DNA of 64,000 nucleotides from Bacteroidia bacterium (GTDB taxonomy: Bacteria > Bacteroidota > Bacteroidia > Chitinophagales > Chitinophagaceae): assembly GCA_030429205.1 (NCBI GenBank), contig JAUICZ010000001.1, positions 548,806 to 612,805 on the forward strand. The letters are read 5' to 3'. The position numbers were made by a program, and so were the translations under genes. Positions 1 through 7,602 of this stretch are shown in pieces. How positions within the stretch are numbered: position 1 is the stretch's first letter; each line of letters begins with the position of its first letter. A model generated the notes under the pieces. That model worked only from the letters and a program-made list of their open reading frames with translations, had not been told where the DNA came from and did not search any database.

Positions 1-318
1 GTGAGTTGTATGAACGATACGGTGAGTAAACTTGAAGTAGGGTCTGTATATGTTATCAACTACAACACCAACAAAGTGGTGAAAGTGATACAGGAAAAAT
101 TCTTTCAACCTAATGCACTGGCACTGGACGATGAAAAAGGCTTGCTATATGTGTTTAGCAGAAACGAAGATAAAAACGGACCTCCACCACACCATAGTTC
201 TCCATGCAATGGTCGCAATGGTTTTTACCAAGTATTCGACATTAATACCCTGGAACCTTATACAGGTGTGCGCTTTGAAGTAACAGTAGACCCTTATGCA
301 GCGGCGGCGCGTTATTAA
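1..318 (+). CDS. C-terminal part of a YVTN-type beta-propeller protein (truncated by window start)
   Basis: This is the 3' end of a gene that enters from the left edge, so the GTG at base 1 need not be the real start. The 105 visible residues contain one propeller blade-like unit: 'VYVINYNTNKVVKVI', then 'PNALALDDEKGLLYVFSR', then a final 'FYQVFDINTLEP'. This pattern is typical of YVTN/Lactonase-type propeller repeats, in which a value is stored, spent and read out along a strand. Such proteins are usually extracytoplasmic in Bacteroidota, but the signal peptide would lie outside the window. The stop overlaps by three bases the stop of the convergent small membrane protein gene. No enzymatic function can be assigned. 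Confidence 0.6.
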   Translation: MSCMNDTVSKLEVGSVYVINYNTNKVVKVIQEKFFQPNALALDDEKGLLYVFSRNEDKNGPPPHHSSPCNGRNGFYQVFDINTLEPYTGVRFEVTVDPYAAAARY

Positions 319-527
319 TTTTTCGCCTTCCTTATCTTATCTATCCATAGCCAACCCAGATCAACAACAAACATTAATGGTGCAAATACTATACCCATCA
401 TCCCACCTTCCTTCAATGCTTCATTAAAAGGCAGGTCATCCGTATACATAAGCATGGCAGTCATCCCTGCTCCAAACAGTAAACCTTGTACTATGTTTTT
501 AATGGGGTTAAGCTTTTTCTCGGACAT
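315..527 (-). CDS. Small two-helix membrane protein, third of a tandem trio
   Basis: A 70-residue protein with two hydrophobic stretches, roughly residues 12-28 ('VQGLLFGAGMTAMLMY') and 44-61 ('GIVFAPLMFVVDLGWLWI'), and a basic tail ('DKIRKAKN'). It has no signal peptide and no family I recognise. Its start overlaps the upstream gene by 20 bases, so it is the last gene of a three-gene overlapping operon read leftward. All three products are short, have two membrane segments and end in lysine-rich tails, which suggests a shared membrane role or an old duplication. The function is unknown. Confidence 0.6.
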   Translation of the reverse strand: MSEKKLNPIKNIVQGLLFGAGMTAMLMYTDDLPFNEALKEGGMMGIVFAPLMFVVDLGWLWIDKIRKAKN

Positions 528-747
528 CTTTTTTCTTTTTTACTACTCGGTACATAGTGTAATCGAGCACGGTGAATGTAATAGCAAAACCTAAGGCATC
601 GAATAAGCTACGCCCAATTGTTTTGGGTGTTTCGTCCGGAAAAACCAGATCGAAGAATAGTCTGTTCAAAAGAACGTGAAACAGAAAAAAGCAAATAAAT
701 GCCAGCAGTATTCTATATATAGGTTTTGTAGGTGGTTTAATTTTCAT
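508..747 (-). CDS. Small two-helix membrane protein, second of a tandem trio
   Basis: A 79-residue protein with membrane segments at about residues 10-29 ('IYRILLAFICFFLFHVLLN') and 45-65 ('SLFDALGFAITFTVLDYTMY'), followed by a basic tail starting 'RVVKKKK'. Its ATG overlaps the last base of the upstream gene's stop, and it overlaps the downstream gene by 20 bases, so the three are almost certainly co-transcribed and translationally coupled. The 'RSLFDALGFAI' segment resembles 'ESLLSGLFFGI' in the upstream product, hinting at paralogy. No known family was recognised. Confidence 0.6.
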   Translation of the reverse strand: MKIKPPTKPIYRILLAFICFFLFHVLLNRLFFDLVFPDETPKTIGRSLFDALGFAITFTVLDYTMYRVVKKKKDVREKA

Positions 748-950
748 TACTTCTTTTTGGGTTTGGCTATCATGATTATAGCAATCATAAATATACCAAA
801 AAACAAGCCGGATAGCAATGATTCAGTTACAGCGCCCTCTGCCCCACTACCGGCAAACTTCTTAAACAAATAGTGAATCACTCCATAGGCCAATCCGCAA
901 ATAATTAAAACCAGCAAATAGCTAACGAAGTATTTTCTTTTTGATGACAT
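747..950 (-). CDS. Small two-helix membrane protein, first of a tandem trio
   Basis: A 67-residue protein with two membrane segments, residues 8-29 ('VSYLLVLIICGLAYGVIHYLF') and about 43-62 ('LLSGLFFGIFMIAIIMIA'), joined by a short 'KKFAGSGAEGAVTES' loop and ending 'KPKKK'. It opens the leftward trio. The start is the only sensible ATG and lies 46 bases from the divergent DUF6263 lipoprotein gene at 997. No perfect TAnnTTTG box was found upstream. The function is unknown. Confidence 0.6.
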   Translation of the reverse strand: MSSKRKYFVSYLLVLIICGLAYGVIHYLFKKFAGSGAEGAVTESLLSGLFFGIFMIAIIMIAKPKKK

Positions 951-996
951 ACTGCAAGTAAATAAAAAACTATCTTACGCACCCAAAATTAGTCTT

Positions 997-1947
997 ATGA
1001 AAAATACACTTTTGCTCATCACCACGTTGCTTTTTGTGATATCGTGCGGTACTAAGAGTGAGCCTCAAAAGGTTCAGTTGAACTTAGTCAATGGAAATAC
1101 CTATAAAATGGCACAAACCTCTAATATGGATATTCACCAAGAGGTTAACGGACAAAAAATTGATATGGACATGAAGATGGTTGGTATCATGTCTTTTGAA
1201 GTAGCAGATGTGCAAGACGATACTTATACATTAAACACTATGTATGATAAGATGACCATGAAGATAAAATCTCCATACATGTCTATTAATATAGATGGTG
1301 ACGATGAGTCTGAAGAGGACAACCCTGTTTATGCTATAATGAAAAAGATGCTCAAAGGTATGCAAGGCAAGGTCTTTACTTTAAAGATGAATAAACAGGG
1401 AGAAATATTAGAAGTAGATGGATTTGAAGAGATGATCACAGGAGTAATAACAGAAATAGCAGACGAGTTAGGCGATGTAAATGAACAAATGCTGAATGCT
1501 GCAAATAAACAGATGAGTCAGGCATATGGTAAGGAGGCTTTGAAAGGTAGTTTTGAGATGTTGTTTAAAGTATATAATGATAAGCCTGTAAGTGTGAATG
1601 ATAAGTGGACTCAAAGTATTCCGTTGCAAACAGGAATGGAAGGAGAATACGATGTTGAATATACTTTGAAAGAGAAAACAAATAATGAAATTAAGATAAG
1701 AGCAGAAGGTAAATTAAAAACTGCAGATAAAGACGCGTATGTACAAATGAATGGCATGGATGCTAAGTATTTGCTTGACGGAGAATACACAGGAGATTAT
1801 ACTCTTGATGCAGAAAGTGGTTGGATCAAGACGGCAACGCTAAATTTTGAGGCAGGAGGAACTGTTGAAATAAAAGCAAATGAACAAATTCCTGATGGGA
1901 TGTCAATACCTATGAACTTAAAGGGTAAAACAACAATAAATAACTAA
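997..1947 (+). CDS. DUF6263 family lipoprotein
   Basis: A 316-residue protein with a lipoprotein signal (hydrophobic 'LLLITTLLFVISC', lipidated Cys17). It is therefore probably anchored in the inner or outer membrane facing the periplasm. The body alternates beta-type segments rich in Met, Asp and Lys ('KMVGIMSFEVADV', 'KVFTLKMNKQGEILEVDGFEEM') and matches the pattern I know from the DUF6263 family of Bacteroidota, whose function is not established. A strong hairpin with flanking A/T runs follows the stop by a few bases and separates this gene from convergent purL. The assignment rests on recognition of the family pattern only. Confidence 0.7.
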   Translation: MKNTLLLITTLLFVISCGTKSEPQKVQLNLVNGNTYKMAQTSNMDIHQEVNGQKIDMDMKMVGIMSFEVADVQDDTYTLNTMYDKMTMKIKSPYMSINIDGDDESEEDNPVYAIMKKMLKGMQGKVFTLKMNKQGEILEVDGFEEMITGVITEIADELGDVNEQMLNAANKQMSQAYGKEALKGSFEMLFKVYNDKPVSVNDKWTQSIPLQTGMEGEYDVEYTLKEKTNNEIKIRAEGKLKTADKDAYVQMNGMDAKYLLDGEYTGDYTLDAESGWIKTATLNFEAGGTVEIKANEQIPDGMSIPMNLKGKTTINN

Positions 1948-1950
1948 TTA

Positions 1951-1976
1951 AAAAGGGCTGCATTTGCAGCCCTTTT
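1951..1976. terminator. Bidirectional rho-independent terminator
   Basis: A perfect 12-bp inverted repeat (AAAAGGGCTGCA / TGCAGCCCTTTT) with a 2-nt loop lies between the convergent DUF6263 and purL genes. The A run on one side and T run on the other let it work in both directions. Confidence 0.85.
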
Positions 1977-1996
1977 TAATTATGTCATCTGGGCAA

Positions 1997-4216
1997 TTAG
2001 CCTTGTATCAATTTTTCTATTGCGGTATCATAAGCTTCTTTCCATTCGCTAATGTTACCCCATTGCTCACCACCAACGGTAATACTTCCGTCTTCCTTCA
2101 CAGTACCTATCTCAGTATATGGATGCCCTTCAATTGCAGCTTCAAAGTTCTTCTTCATGTGGTGGCTTACACTCACTACCACTCTGCTCTGAGATTCGCC
2201 AAACAACCACGCATCTTTACGTACGTTAGGGTTGTAAATGACATCAAAGCCCATATTCTGTTGGAAACAGCTTTCCAAAAGGTTAACGATCAATCCACCT
2301 TCAGAAATATCGTGCGCACTGTGTACCAATTTACTTCTTACGATCTTCAGTACACGTTGCTGTAATTCATACTCTTCCTGCATATCAAAAGACGGTGCAG
2401 GACTGTAATCAACATTACAAACCTTATGCAGATACTCAGAACAGTTGATATCGTTTCTATTATGACCTAATACATAAATGATATCTCCTTCATTTTTGAA
2501 GAACATGGTCATTTTTTGGTTCAAGTCATCCAATACACCTACCATACCAATAGTTGGTGTCGGGTAAACCGGACGTTCTGTACCGGCCTCTTGAGTTTGG
2601 TTGTAGAAACTTACATTACCACCTGTTACAGGTGTGCTCAATTTCAAACAAGCCTCACCCATTCCTTTAATTGCCTGCTCAAATTGATAGTAAACTTCAG
2701 GATTATACGGGTTACCAAAGTTCAGGCAGTTAGTAATGGCCACAGGCTCACCACCGCTACAAACTATATTACGCGCTGCCTCACTCACAGCCATCATTCC
2801 TCCTTTATAAGGATCTGCAAATACGTAGCGACTGTTACAATCTGTTGTTACAGCCAACCCTTTTTTGCTGCCATGCACACGTACAACAGGTGCACTACTC
2901 GGCGCATTGGTATTTGTATTCACAGTACCTACCATACTATCGTACTGCTCGTATACCCAACGCTTAGACGCAATAGTAGGCAGTGTTACCAATTGCTTAG
3001 CAACAGCCTTTAGGTCTGTTGGTTCTGCAACACTATCAGGGTTAAATGCTTTTATTTGTTCGAAGTATTTAGGTACTGCTGTTTCACGAGTATATACCGG
3101 AGCACCTCCTCCTAAACACAGGCTGGCTGCAGGCACATCTGCCACCAACTCACCATTCATGTAGTACTTCAGGTTGGTATCTTCTGTTACCTCACCAATT
3201 TGCTCACAGTGGATATCCCATTTTTGGAACACATCTAATACTTCTTGCTCACGGCCTTTCTTCACTACGATCAACATACGCTCCTGGCTCTCGCTCAGTA
3301 GCATTTCCCAAGGCAGCATGTTATCCTGACGGGTAGGCACTTTATCCAAGTGGATGATCATACCATGCTCGCCCTTTTCACTCATCTCGCTACAAGAGCA
3401 AGTAATACCCGCAGCACCCATATCCTGCATGCCTATCAGTGCACCGGTTGGTATCACTTCTAAACAAGCTTCTAGTAGTTTCTTTTCTTCAAAAGGGTCA
3501 CCCACCTGTACAGCCGGTAAATCTTGCGCGCTGTCTTCTGTAATATCAGCCGATGCGAATGATGCACCACCAATACCATCTTTACCAGTTGCAGCACCTA
3601 CTATGAATACGCTGTTACCTGCACCGTGAGAGGTAGCAGACACCATTAGCGTAGGGTCTATCACTCCAACACTCATGGCGTTTACAAGCGGGTTGGTTTG
3701 GTAACAATCCTCAAAATATATTTCACCACCAACTGTTGGTACACCAAAACAGTTACCGTAGTGGCCAATACCTTTTACTACACCCTTTAATAACCACTTG
3801 GTTTTAGGGTTCTCTAAACGGCCAAAACGTAGTGAGTTCAACGCCGCTATCGGGCGTGCACCCATCGTAAATATATCGCGGTGGATACCACCTACACCTG
3901 TTGCAGCACCCTGAAAAGGCTCAATTGCAGACGGGTGGTTATGACTTTCTATTTTAAATACGCAGCCTAAACCATCACCTATGTCTACCAATCCGGCGTT
4001 TTCTTCACCAGCTTTTACCAGTAGTTTATCGCCATCGCGCGGTAAGGTTTTTAATAATCTTATTGAGTTTTTATAACTACAGTGCTCGCTCCACATTACA
4101 GAGTACATAGCCGTTTCGTTGAAATTCGGTGTGCGGCCCAATATCTGTTTGATCTGCTCAAACTCTTCTTCTAGTAGCCCCAGCTGCTGGGCTTGTTCTA
4201 ATGTTGCTTCCTGCAT
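1997..4216 (-). CDS. purL: Phosphoribosylformylglycinamidine synthase, small-type PurL subunit
   Basis: This enzyme makes formylglycinamidine ribonucleotide in the fourth step of de novo purine synthesis, in the cytoplasm. At 739 residues it is the small PurL type (as in Bacillus), which needs separate PurS and PurQ partners; neither gene is in this window. The N-terminus carries the family signature 'TAMYSVMWSEHCSYKNS' (about 36-52) with the conserved His45, followed by 'FKIESHNHPSAIEPFQGAATGVGG'-type ATP/PurM-like motifs and a second AIRS-like half with 'GGNVSFYNQT' and 'SAHDISEGGL'. The ATG start directly precedes the family's normal N-terminus. A minus-strand TAGTTTTG box lies 37 bases upstream. 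Confidence 0.95.
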   Translation of the reverse strand: MQEATLEQAQQLGLLEEEFEQIKQILGRTPNFNETAMYSVMWSEHCSYKNSIRLLKTLPRDGDKLLVKAGEENAGLVDIGDGLGCVFKIESHNHPSAIEPFQGAATGVGGIHRDIFTMGARPIAALNSLRFGRLENPKTKWLLKGVVKGIGHYGNCFGVPTVGGEIYFEDCYQTNPLVNAMSVGVIDPTLMVSATSHGAGNSVFIVGAATGKDGIGGASFASADITEDSAQDLPAVQVGDPFEEKKLLEACLEVIPTGALIGMQDMGAAGITCSCSEMSEKGEHGMIIHLDKVPTRQDNMLPWEMLLSESQERMLIVVKKGREQEVLDVFQKWDIHCEQIGEVTEDTNLKYYMNGELVADVPAASLCLGGGAPVYTRETAVPKYFEQIKAFNPDSVAEPTDLKAVAKQLVTLPTIASKRWVYEQYDSMVGTVNTNTNAPSSAPVVRVHGSKKGLAVTTDCNSRYVFADPYKGGMMAVSEAARNIVCSGGEPVAITNCLNFGNPYNPEVYYQFEQAIKGMGEACLKLSTPVTGGNVSFYNQTQEAGTERPVYPTPTIGMVGVLDDLNQKMTMFFKNEGDIIYVLGHNRNDINCSEYLHKVCNVDYSPAPSFDMQEEYELQQRVLKIVRSKLVHSAHDISEGGLIVNLLESCFQQNMGFDVIYNPNVRKDAWLFGESQSRVVVSVSHHMKKNFEAAIEGHPYTEIGTVKEDGSITVGGEQWGNISEWKEAYDTAIEKLIQG

Positions 4217-4253
4217 AAACGCAGTATGTTTTTATTAGGAATAAATTGAGCTG

Positions 4254-4261
4254 CAAAACTA
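4254..4261 (-). promoter_or_regulatory. Candidate -7 box for purL
   Basis: The minus strand reads TAGTTTTG, a full match to the Bacteroidota -7 consensus TAnnTTTG, 37 bases before the purL start. A clear -33 TTG was not found. Confidence 0.5.
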
Positions 4262-4298
4262 CGGTTTTTAGCAGAAGTTTTTAGTGCAGGGTTTTGCA

Positions 4299-4306
4299 TA
4301 AATTTG
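4299..4306 (+). promoter_or_regulatory. Candidate -7 box for the outer-membrane-like protein gene
   Basis: TAAATTTG matches TAnnTTTG and lies 23 bases before the ATG at 4330. A T-rich stretch around 4277-4283 may act as a weak -33 element. Confidence 0.5.
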
Positions 4307-4329
4307 TATTCGCCAGTTAAACCTATGTT

Positions 4330-5004
4330 ATGAAACCTTTAGCACTAATTATCATGTTAATTACAGTACCAATGGTGGTCTTGGCAAAAAGTGGCAAGCC
4401 ATACCCTAGTTACTGGGCTGTAAAGTGGGTACCTTCATCTTTTACCACTCCTATTTTACCACATTTTCGTTTCGCGGTAGAAAAACGTTGGAACCATATA
4501 GCAATAAATTCACAGGCTGGCATTACTGTTCCCCGTAGATATACTATTGATAATACAATTAAAGGTAATACCCAGGGCTATGCTTGTAGGCTCGAAATAA
4601 GGCGATACAAAAAAACAAAAGCGATAAACGGTAGAGTGGATTTTTTTTTAGGAGGGGAGGCATACTACTATTATGGGCATGAGTACCAAGAAAACGAGTT
4701 TACGGGAGATAGCCCAGCTCCAATTTCAGGAGGAAATTATTATACAGATCAGTATACATATACCAAAAATATATGGGGCGCTGTTAGTAAATGGGGGTTT
4801 GTAATGGATGTTACCCCTGAGTTCTTCATAGAGTTCAGCACAGGATTAGGATTTAAAATCAGAAATGTTACCGAGCAACACAGGGACAATCTATCTCATG
4901 TAGAAAGACCTAATCAGGATTTTTCTAAATGGGGTATATCTCCTGTTGAAAACCAATTTTGGGTAGCGATCCCTGCATTATTTGCTGTAGGCTATCGTTT
5001 TTAG
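4330..5004 (+). CDS. Secreted protein, probable outer-membrane beta-barrel-like
   Basis: A 224-residue protein with a Sec signal peptide ('LALIIMLITVPMVVLA', cleavage near residue 19). The mature part is rich in aromatic and alternating polar/hydrophobic residues ('LEIRRYKK', 'VDFFLGGEAYYYYG', 'FFIEFSTGLGFKI') and ends 'FAVGYRF'. Alternating strands and a terminal Phe are typical of small outer-membrane barrels, but no family was recognised. It is transcribed divergently from purL behind its own -7 box. The ClpP-like lipoprotein gene follows 37 bases later and may be co-transcribed. Confidence 0.6.
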   Translation: MKPLALIIMLITVPMVVLAKSGKPYPSYWAVKWVPSSFTTPILPHFRFAVEKRWNHIAINSQAGITVPRRYTIDNTIKGNTQGYACRLEIRRYKKTKAINGRVDFFLGGEAYYYYGHEYQENEFTGDSPAPISGGNYYTDQYTYTKNIWGAVSKWGFVMDVTPEFFIEFSTGLGFKIRNVTEQHRDNLSHVERPNQDFSKWGISPVENQFWVAIPALFAVGYRF

Positions 5005-5041
5005 CCACTGCTTTATATCTTAGTAATATAAATATGAAGTC

Positions 5042-5683
5042 ATGAGGTACCTGAATCGCTTTTATATACTGCTGATAGCACTTACCCTGTTTGCATCTGC
5101 TTGTAATAAAGACACTACAGAGCCTGACGGCAGCATCAATACTATCAGTTTACCTAATAATAACCCCAGTGTTACAGGCTATGGTATTTTCTCGGTAGAT
5201 GGTAACGGCGATTTAAAGATAGACGGGGTTATTACGACTAATACACCGTACCATTTTGATAATATTTTGAAGGATAACCCTAATGCTAAATTGTTGACCA
5301 TGTTCAATTGTCCAGGATCGGATGATGACGAGGCGAACTTGTTAGCAGCTCGTAAAATTCGCAATGCGGGACTGAATATTCATGCTACTGCCACGTCAGA
5401 GCTGGCTAGTGGAGCTGTAGATATGTTTTTTGCAGGAGTAAAAAGAACAGCAGATAAAGGAGCCAGGTTTGGTGTACACTCGTGGAGCGACGGCCAAAAC
5501 GAAGCGACAGATTTCCCCAAGGGGCATACACAGCACCAACCATATATTAATTATTTTAAAGGGATGGGACTGAGTCAGCAACAGGCAGAAGATTTTTATT
5601 ACTTCACTATATATGCTGCACCATCAGCAGACATACATTGGATGACCGATGCAGAGATTACACAGTATGGGCTGTTAAACTAA
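5042..5683 (+). CDS. Lipoprotein with ClpP/crotonase-like fold, possible serine peptidase
   Basis: A 213-residue protein with lipobox 'LFASAC' (Cys21), so it should be membrane-anchored in the periplasm or at the surface. The body follows the ClpP/SppA-like order seen in periplasmic COG3904 proteins: a helix after the 'NCPGSDDDEANLLAARKIRN' segment (the usual 'N-PGG' region), then 'SELASGAVDMFFAG' with candidate nucleophile Ser123, then 'GARFGVHSW' with candidate His146, and a C-terminal 'HWMTDAEITQYGLLN', which mirrors the ending 'WMTAEEALEYGLID' of this fold. The usual Gly-Gly of the oxyanion region is changed to Pro-Gly-Ser. Whether it is an active peptidase is inference. The beta-helix membrane protein gene starts four bases after the stop, so the two are probably one operon. 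Confidence 0.65.
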   Translation: MRYLNRFYILLIALTLFASACNKDTTEPDGSINTISLPNNNPSVTGYGIFSVDGNGDLKIDGVITTNTPYHFDNILKDNPNAKLLTMFNCPGSDDDEANLLAARKIRNAGLNIHATATSELASGAVDMFFAGVKRTADKGARFGVHSWSDGQNEATDFPKGHTQHQPYINYFKGMGLSQQQAEDFYYFTIYAAPSADIHWMTDAEITQYGLLN

Positions 5684-5687
5684 TATC

Positions 5688-7571
5688 ATGAGTACTAAAC
5701 CATTAGATGAAAAACCTATAGAAATTTTTGGTAGTGACTTCATAGAGATCTGGAGTGGCTTATACAGAGGACATGAAGGTTATGAGCAATATTATAATGA
5801 TTCAAGAAACCCTCGTTTTGTCGTTTTTCGTAACCATAAAATTATCGATGATATAGATTGTCATGAGTTAAAAAACCTACCCGGGCTTTATCTTGCAAAT
5901 ACAAGATGTGAAAATATATTTATATCTAATTGCGAGCTTAGCTCAATTTTAGTCGATGAAAAATCGAGTATAAATTATATAGATATTGAAAAAAGTAAAA
6001 TAAACTTACTTAAAACGATTCGTTCATCACAACTGAATAGTATTTCTGCACATGAATCAAGTATTCAGTCTTTGTTTACTTCATTAAAGTCGCATGTTGG
6101 CGATATAGAACTATCTGATTCAACGCTTTATCAAATAAGAATTGACAAGGAATCTGTAGTAGATAGTATTGATTTATATAAGTCAAGTAGTCAAAAACTT
6201 TCTGTACTAAGAAATTCTACACTTAAATATTTACATACTCAAGATGTAGAGATTAGAGACATTAGATACCAAGACAGTATAAATACTAATTCTATTTATC
6301 TAAACAAAATAAAAAGTCATACAATAAACTTAAGTAGTTCCAGTATTGACGATTTGATAATGAATGAATCACAAGTTGATTCATTGTATTTAATCAGAAG
6401 TGAGATCAACAAAGTTAAAATACACTTTAGTCATGTACTCAATACACTCGTTGACAACAAATCTCAAGTTGGCCTGTTTTCTCTTTCCTATTCTGACATG
6501 AATAATACCAGTGTACAAAACGGTACAAAAATAAAAGTATTTGATATCCATGATCTGACCGATAAAAGCCAAACACTTACTATCGAAGGCTGTTGCATAG
6601 GAGAAATGTCTGTTGATATTAAGAATCCATTTAGCATATCTGTTAAGGAATATAGTAAAAATAAAAAGAAATTAACATCACAGATTGACTGCCTTGATCT
6701 TGATAGTACTGTTTTTCCTCAAGGAGCCTATTTACATTTATCAGGAGTATCGATTAATGATATAAACTTTGTTTCATTTATCAATGAAGGGACAATCATA
6801 TTAAATGGAATAATACCAAGTGTTGGAAAAGGTGTGGGTGATGATAAATTGTCTACTCTTGAAGTTCATAATAATTTTTCAATAATAGAAATTACAGATT
6901 CTGATTTAGGAAACACACAATTTATTGGATGCGATCTTGCTGCATTTGATGATTTTGAGTTTAGAAATTCGAAGATGCTTAATGCATTCTTTGCAGATAC
7001 AACATTACCAAAAAGGAAAAAAATTACAACCGACATACCAGAGAACACTTCAAGTAAAAACGAAAGGATAAAAACTCTTGAGCAACAAAAATTGGCTATG
7101 AGTCAGTTTAAAAAAGTATATGAAAATCAGGGTGATATAGTCAATGCTACTAAGTTTAGAGGCCAAGAGCTCGAGGCTTACAGCCGATATTTAGTTAAGT
7201 CAGGATTTTTAAAGAATATCATTGAAATAGCTAACCTATGGATGAATAAATTGTCTGGTAATTATGCCAACAACTGGGCACTTGCTGCTTGTGTTTCGCT
7301 AACAGTGAACTGGTTATTCTTTTGGTGGTACTGTTCTGAATTAGGTTTTACTATAGGTGACGATAAAGCACTTTTTCGTGAACTTTTTTCATATTCATTT
7401 GAGTTTTTAAATCCCATTAGACGCCATTCGACATTAGTGCCTGATGTTGTAAAAGATGGTGATATTACTTCAACTGCAAGAGTTATTGATTATGTGAGTA
7501 GAATATTCATTGCATACTTCGTGTATCAAACGATTCAGGCGTTTAGAAAGTTTGGTAAAAAGAGTGTATAA
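5688..7571 (+). CDS. Membrane-anchored beta-helix protein with ten-residue repeats
   Basis: A 627-residue protein without a signal peptide. Residues about 85-270 form a regular ten-residue repeat, hydrophobic-x-x-hydrophobic-x-hydrophobic-x-x-Ser-x ('INYIDIEKSK', 'VDSLYLIRSE', 'INKVKIHFSH'), with about 18 units. This is a variant of the pentapeptide-repeat (quadrilateral beta-helix) pattern. A linker ('QFKKVYENQGDIVNATKFRG') of the kind seen in Bacteroidota pentapeptide-repeat membrane proteins precedes two membrane segments at about 529-549 and 600-617 and a basic tail. The repeat domain is probably cytoplasmic. The gene is far more AT-rich than its neighbours (16 of 60 G/C at 6121-6180), which suggests recent acquisition. 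The function is unknown; coupling to the ClpP-like lipoprotein suggests a joint role. Confidence 0.75.
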   Translation: MSTKPLDEKPIEIFGSDFIEIWSGLYRGHEGYEQYYNDSRNPRFVVFRNHKIIDDIDCHELKNLPGLYLANTRCENIFISNCELSSILVDEKSSINYIDIEKSKINLLKTIRSSQLNSISAHESSIQSLFTSLKSHVGDIELSDSTLYQIRIDKESVVDSIDLYKSSSQKLSVLRNSTLKYLHTQDVEIRDIRYQDSINTNSIYLNKIKSHTINLSSSSIDDLIMNESQVDSLYLIRSEINKVKIHFSHVLNTLVDNKSQVGLFSLSYSDMNNTSVQNGTKIKVFDIHDLTDKSQTLTIEGCCIGEMSVDIKNPFSISVKEYSKNKKKLTSQIDCLDLDSTVFPQGAYLHLSGVSINDINFVSFINEGTIILNGIIPSVGKGVGDDKLSTLEVHNNFSIIEITDSDLGNTQFIGCDLAAFDDFEFRNSKMLNAFFADTTLPKRKKITTDIPENTSSKNERIKTLEQQKLAMSQFKKVYENQGDIVNATKFRGQELEAYSRYLVKSGFLKNIIEIANLWMNKLSGNYANNWALAACVSLTVNWLFFWWYCSELGFTIGDDKALFRELFSYSFEFLNPIRRHSTLVPDVVKDGDITSTARVIDYVSRIFIAYFVYQTIQAFRKFGKKSV

Positions 7572-7602
7572 ACGGATATTATAATACGTACTGTTTAACT
7601 AA

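Noticed and set aside
1964-3629. Several plus-strand open frames of 90-165 codons across purL
   Set aside because: They are antisense shadows of purL; the products are Cys/Thr/His-rich without any domain or promoter.
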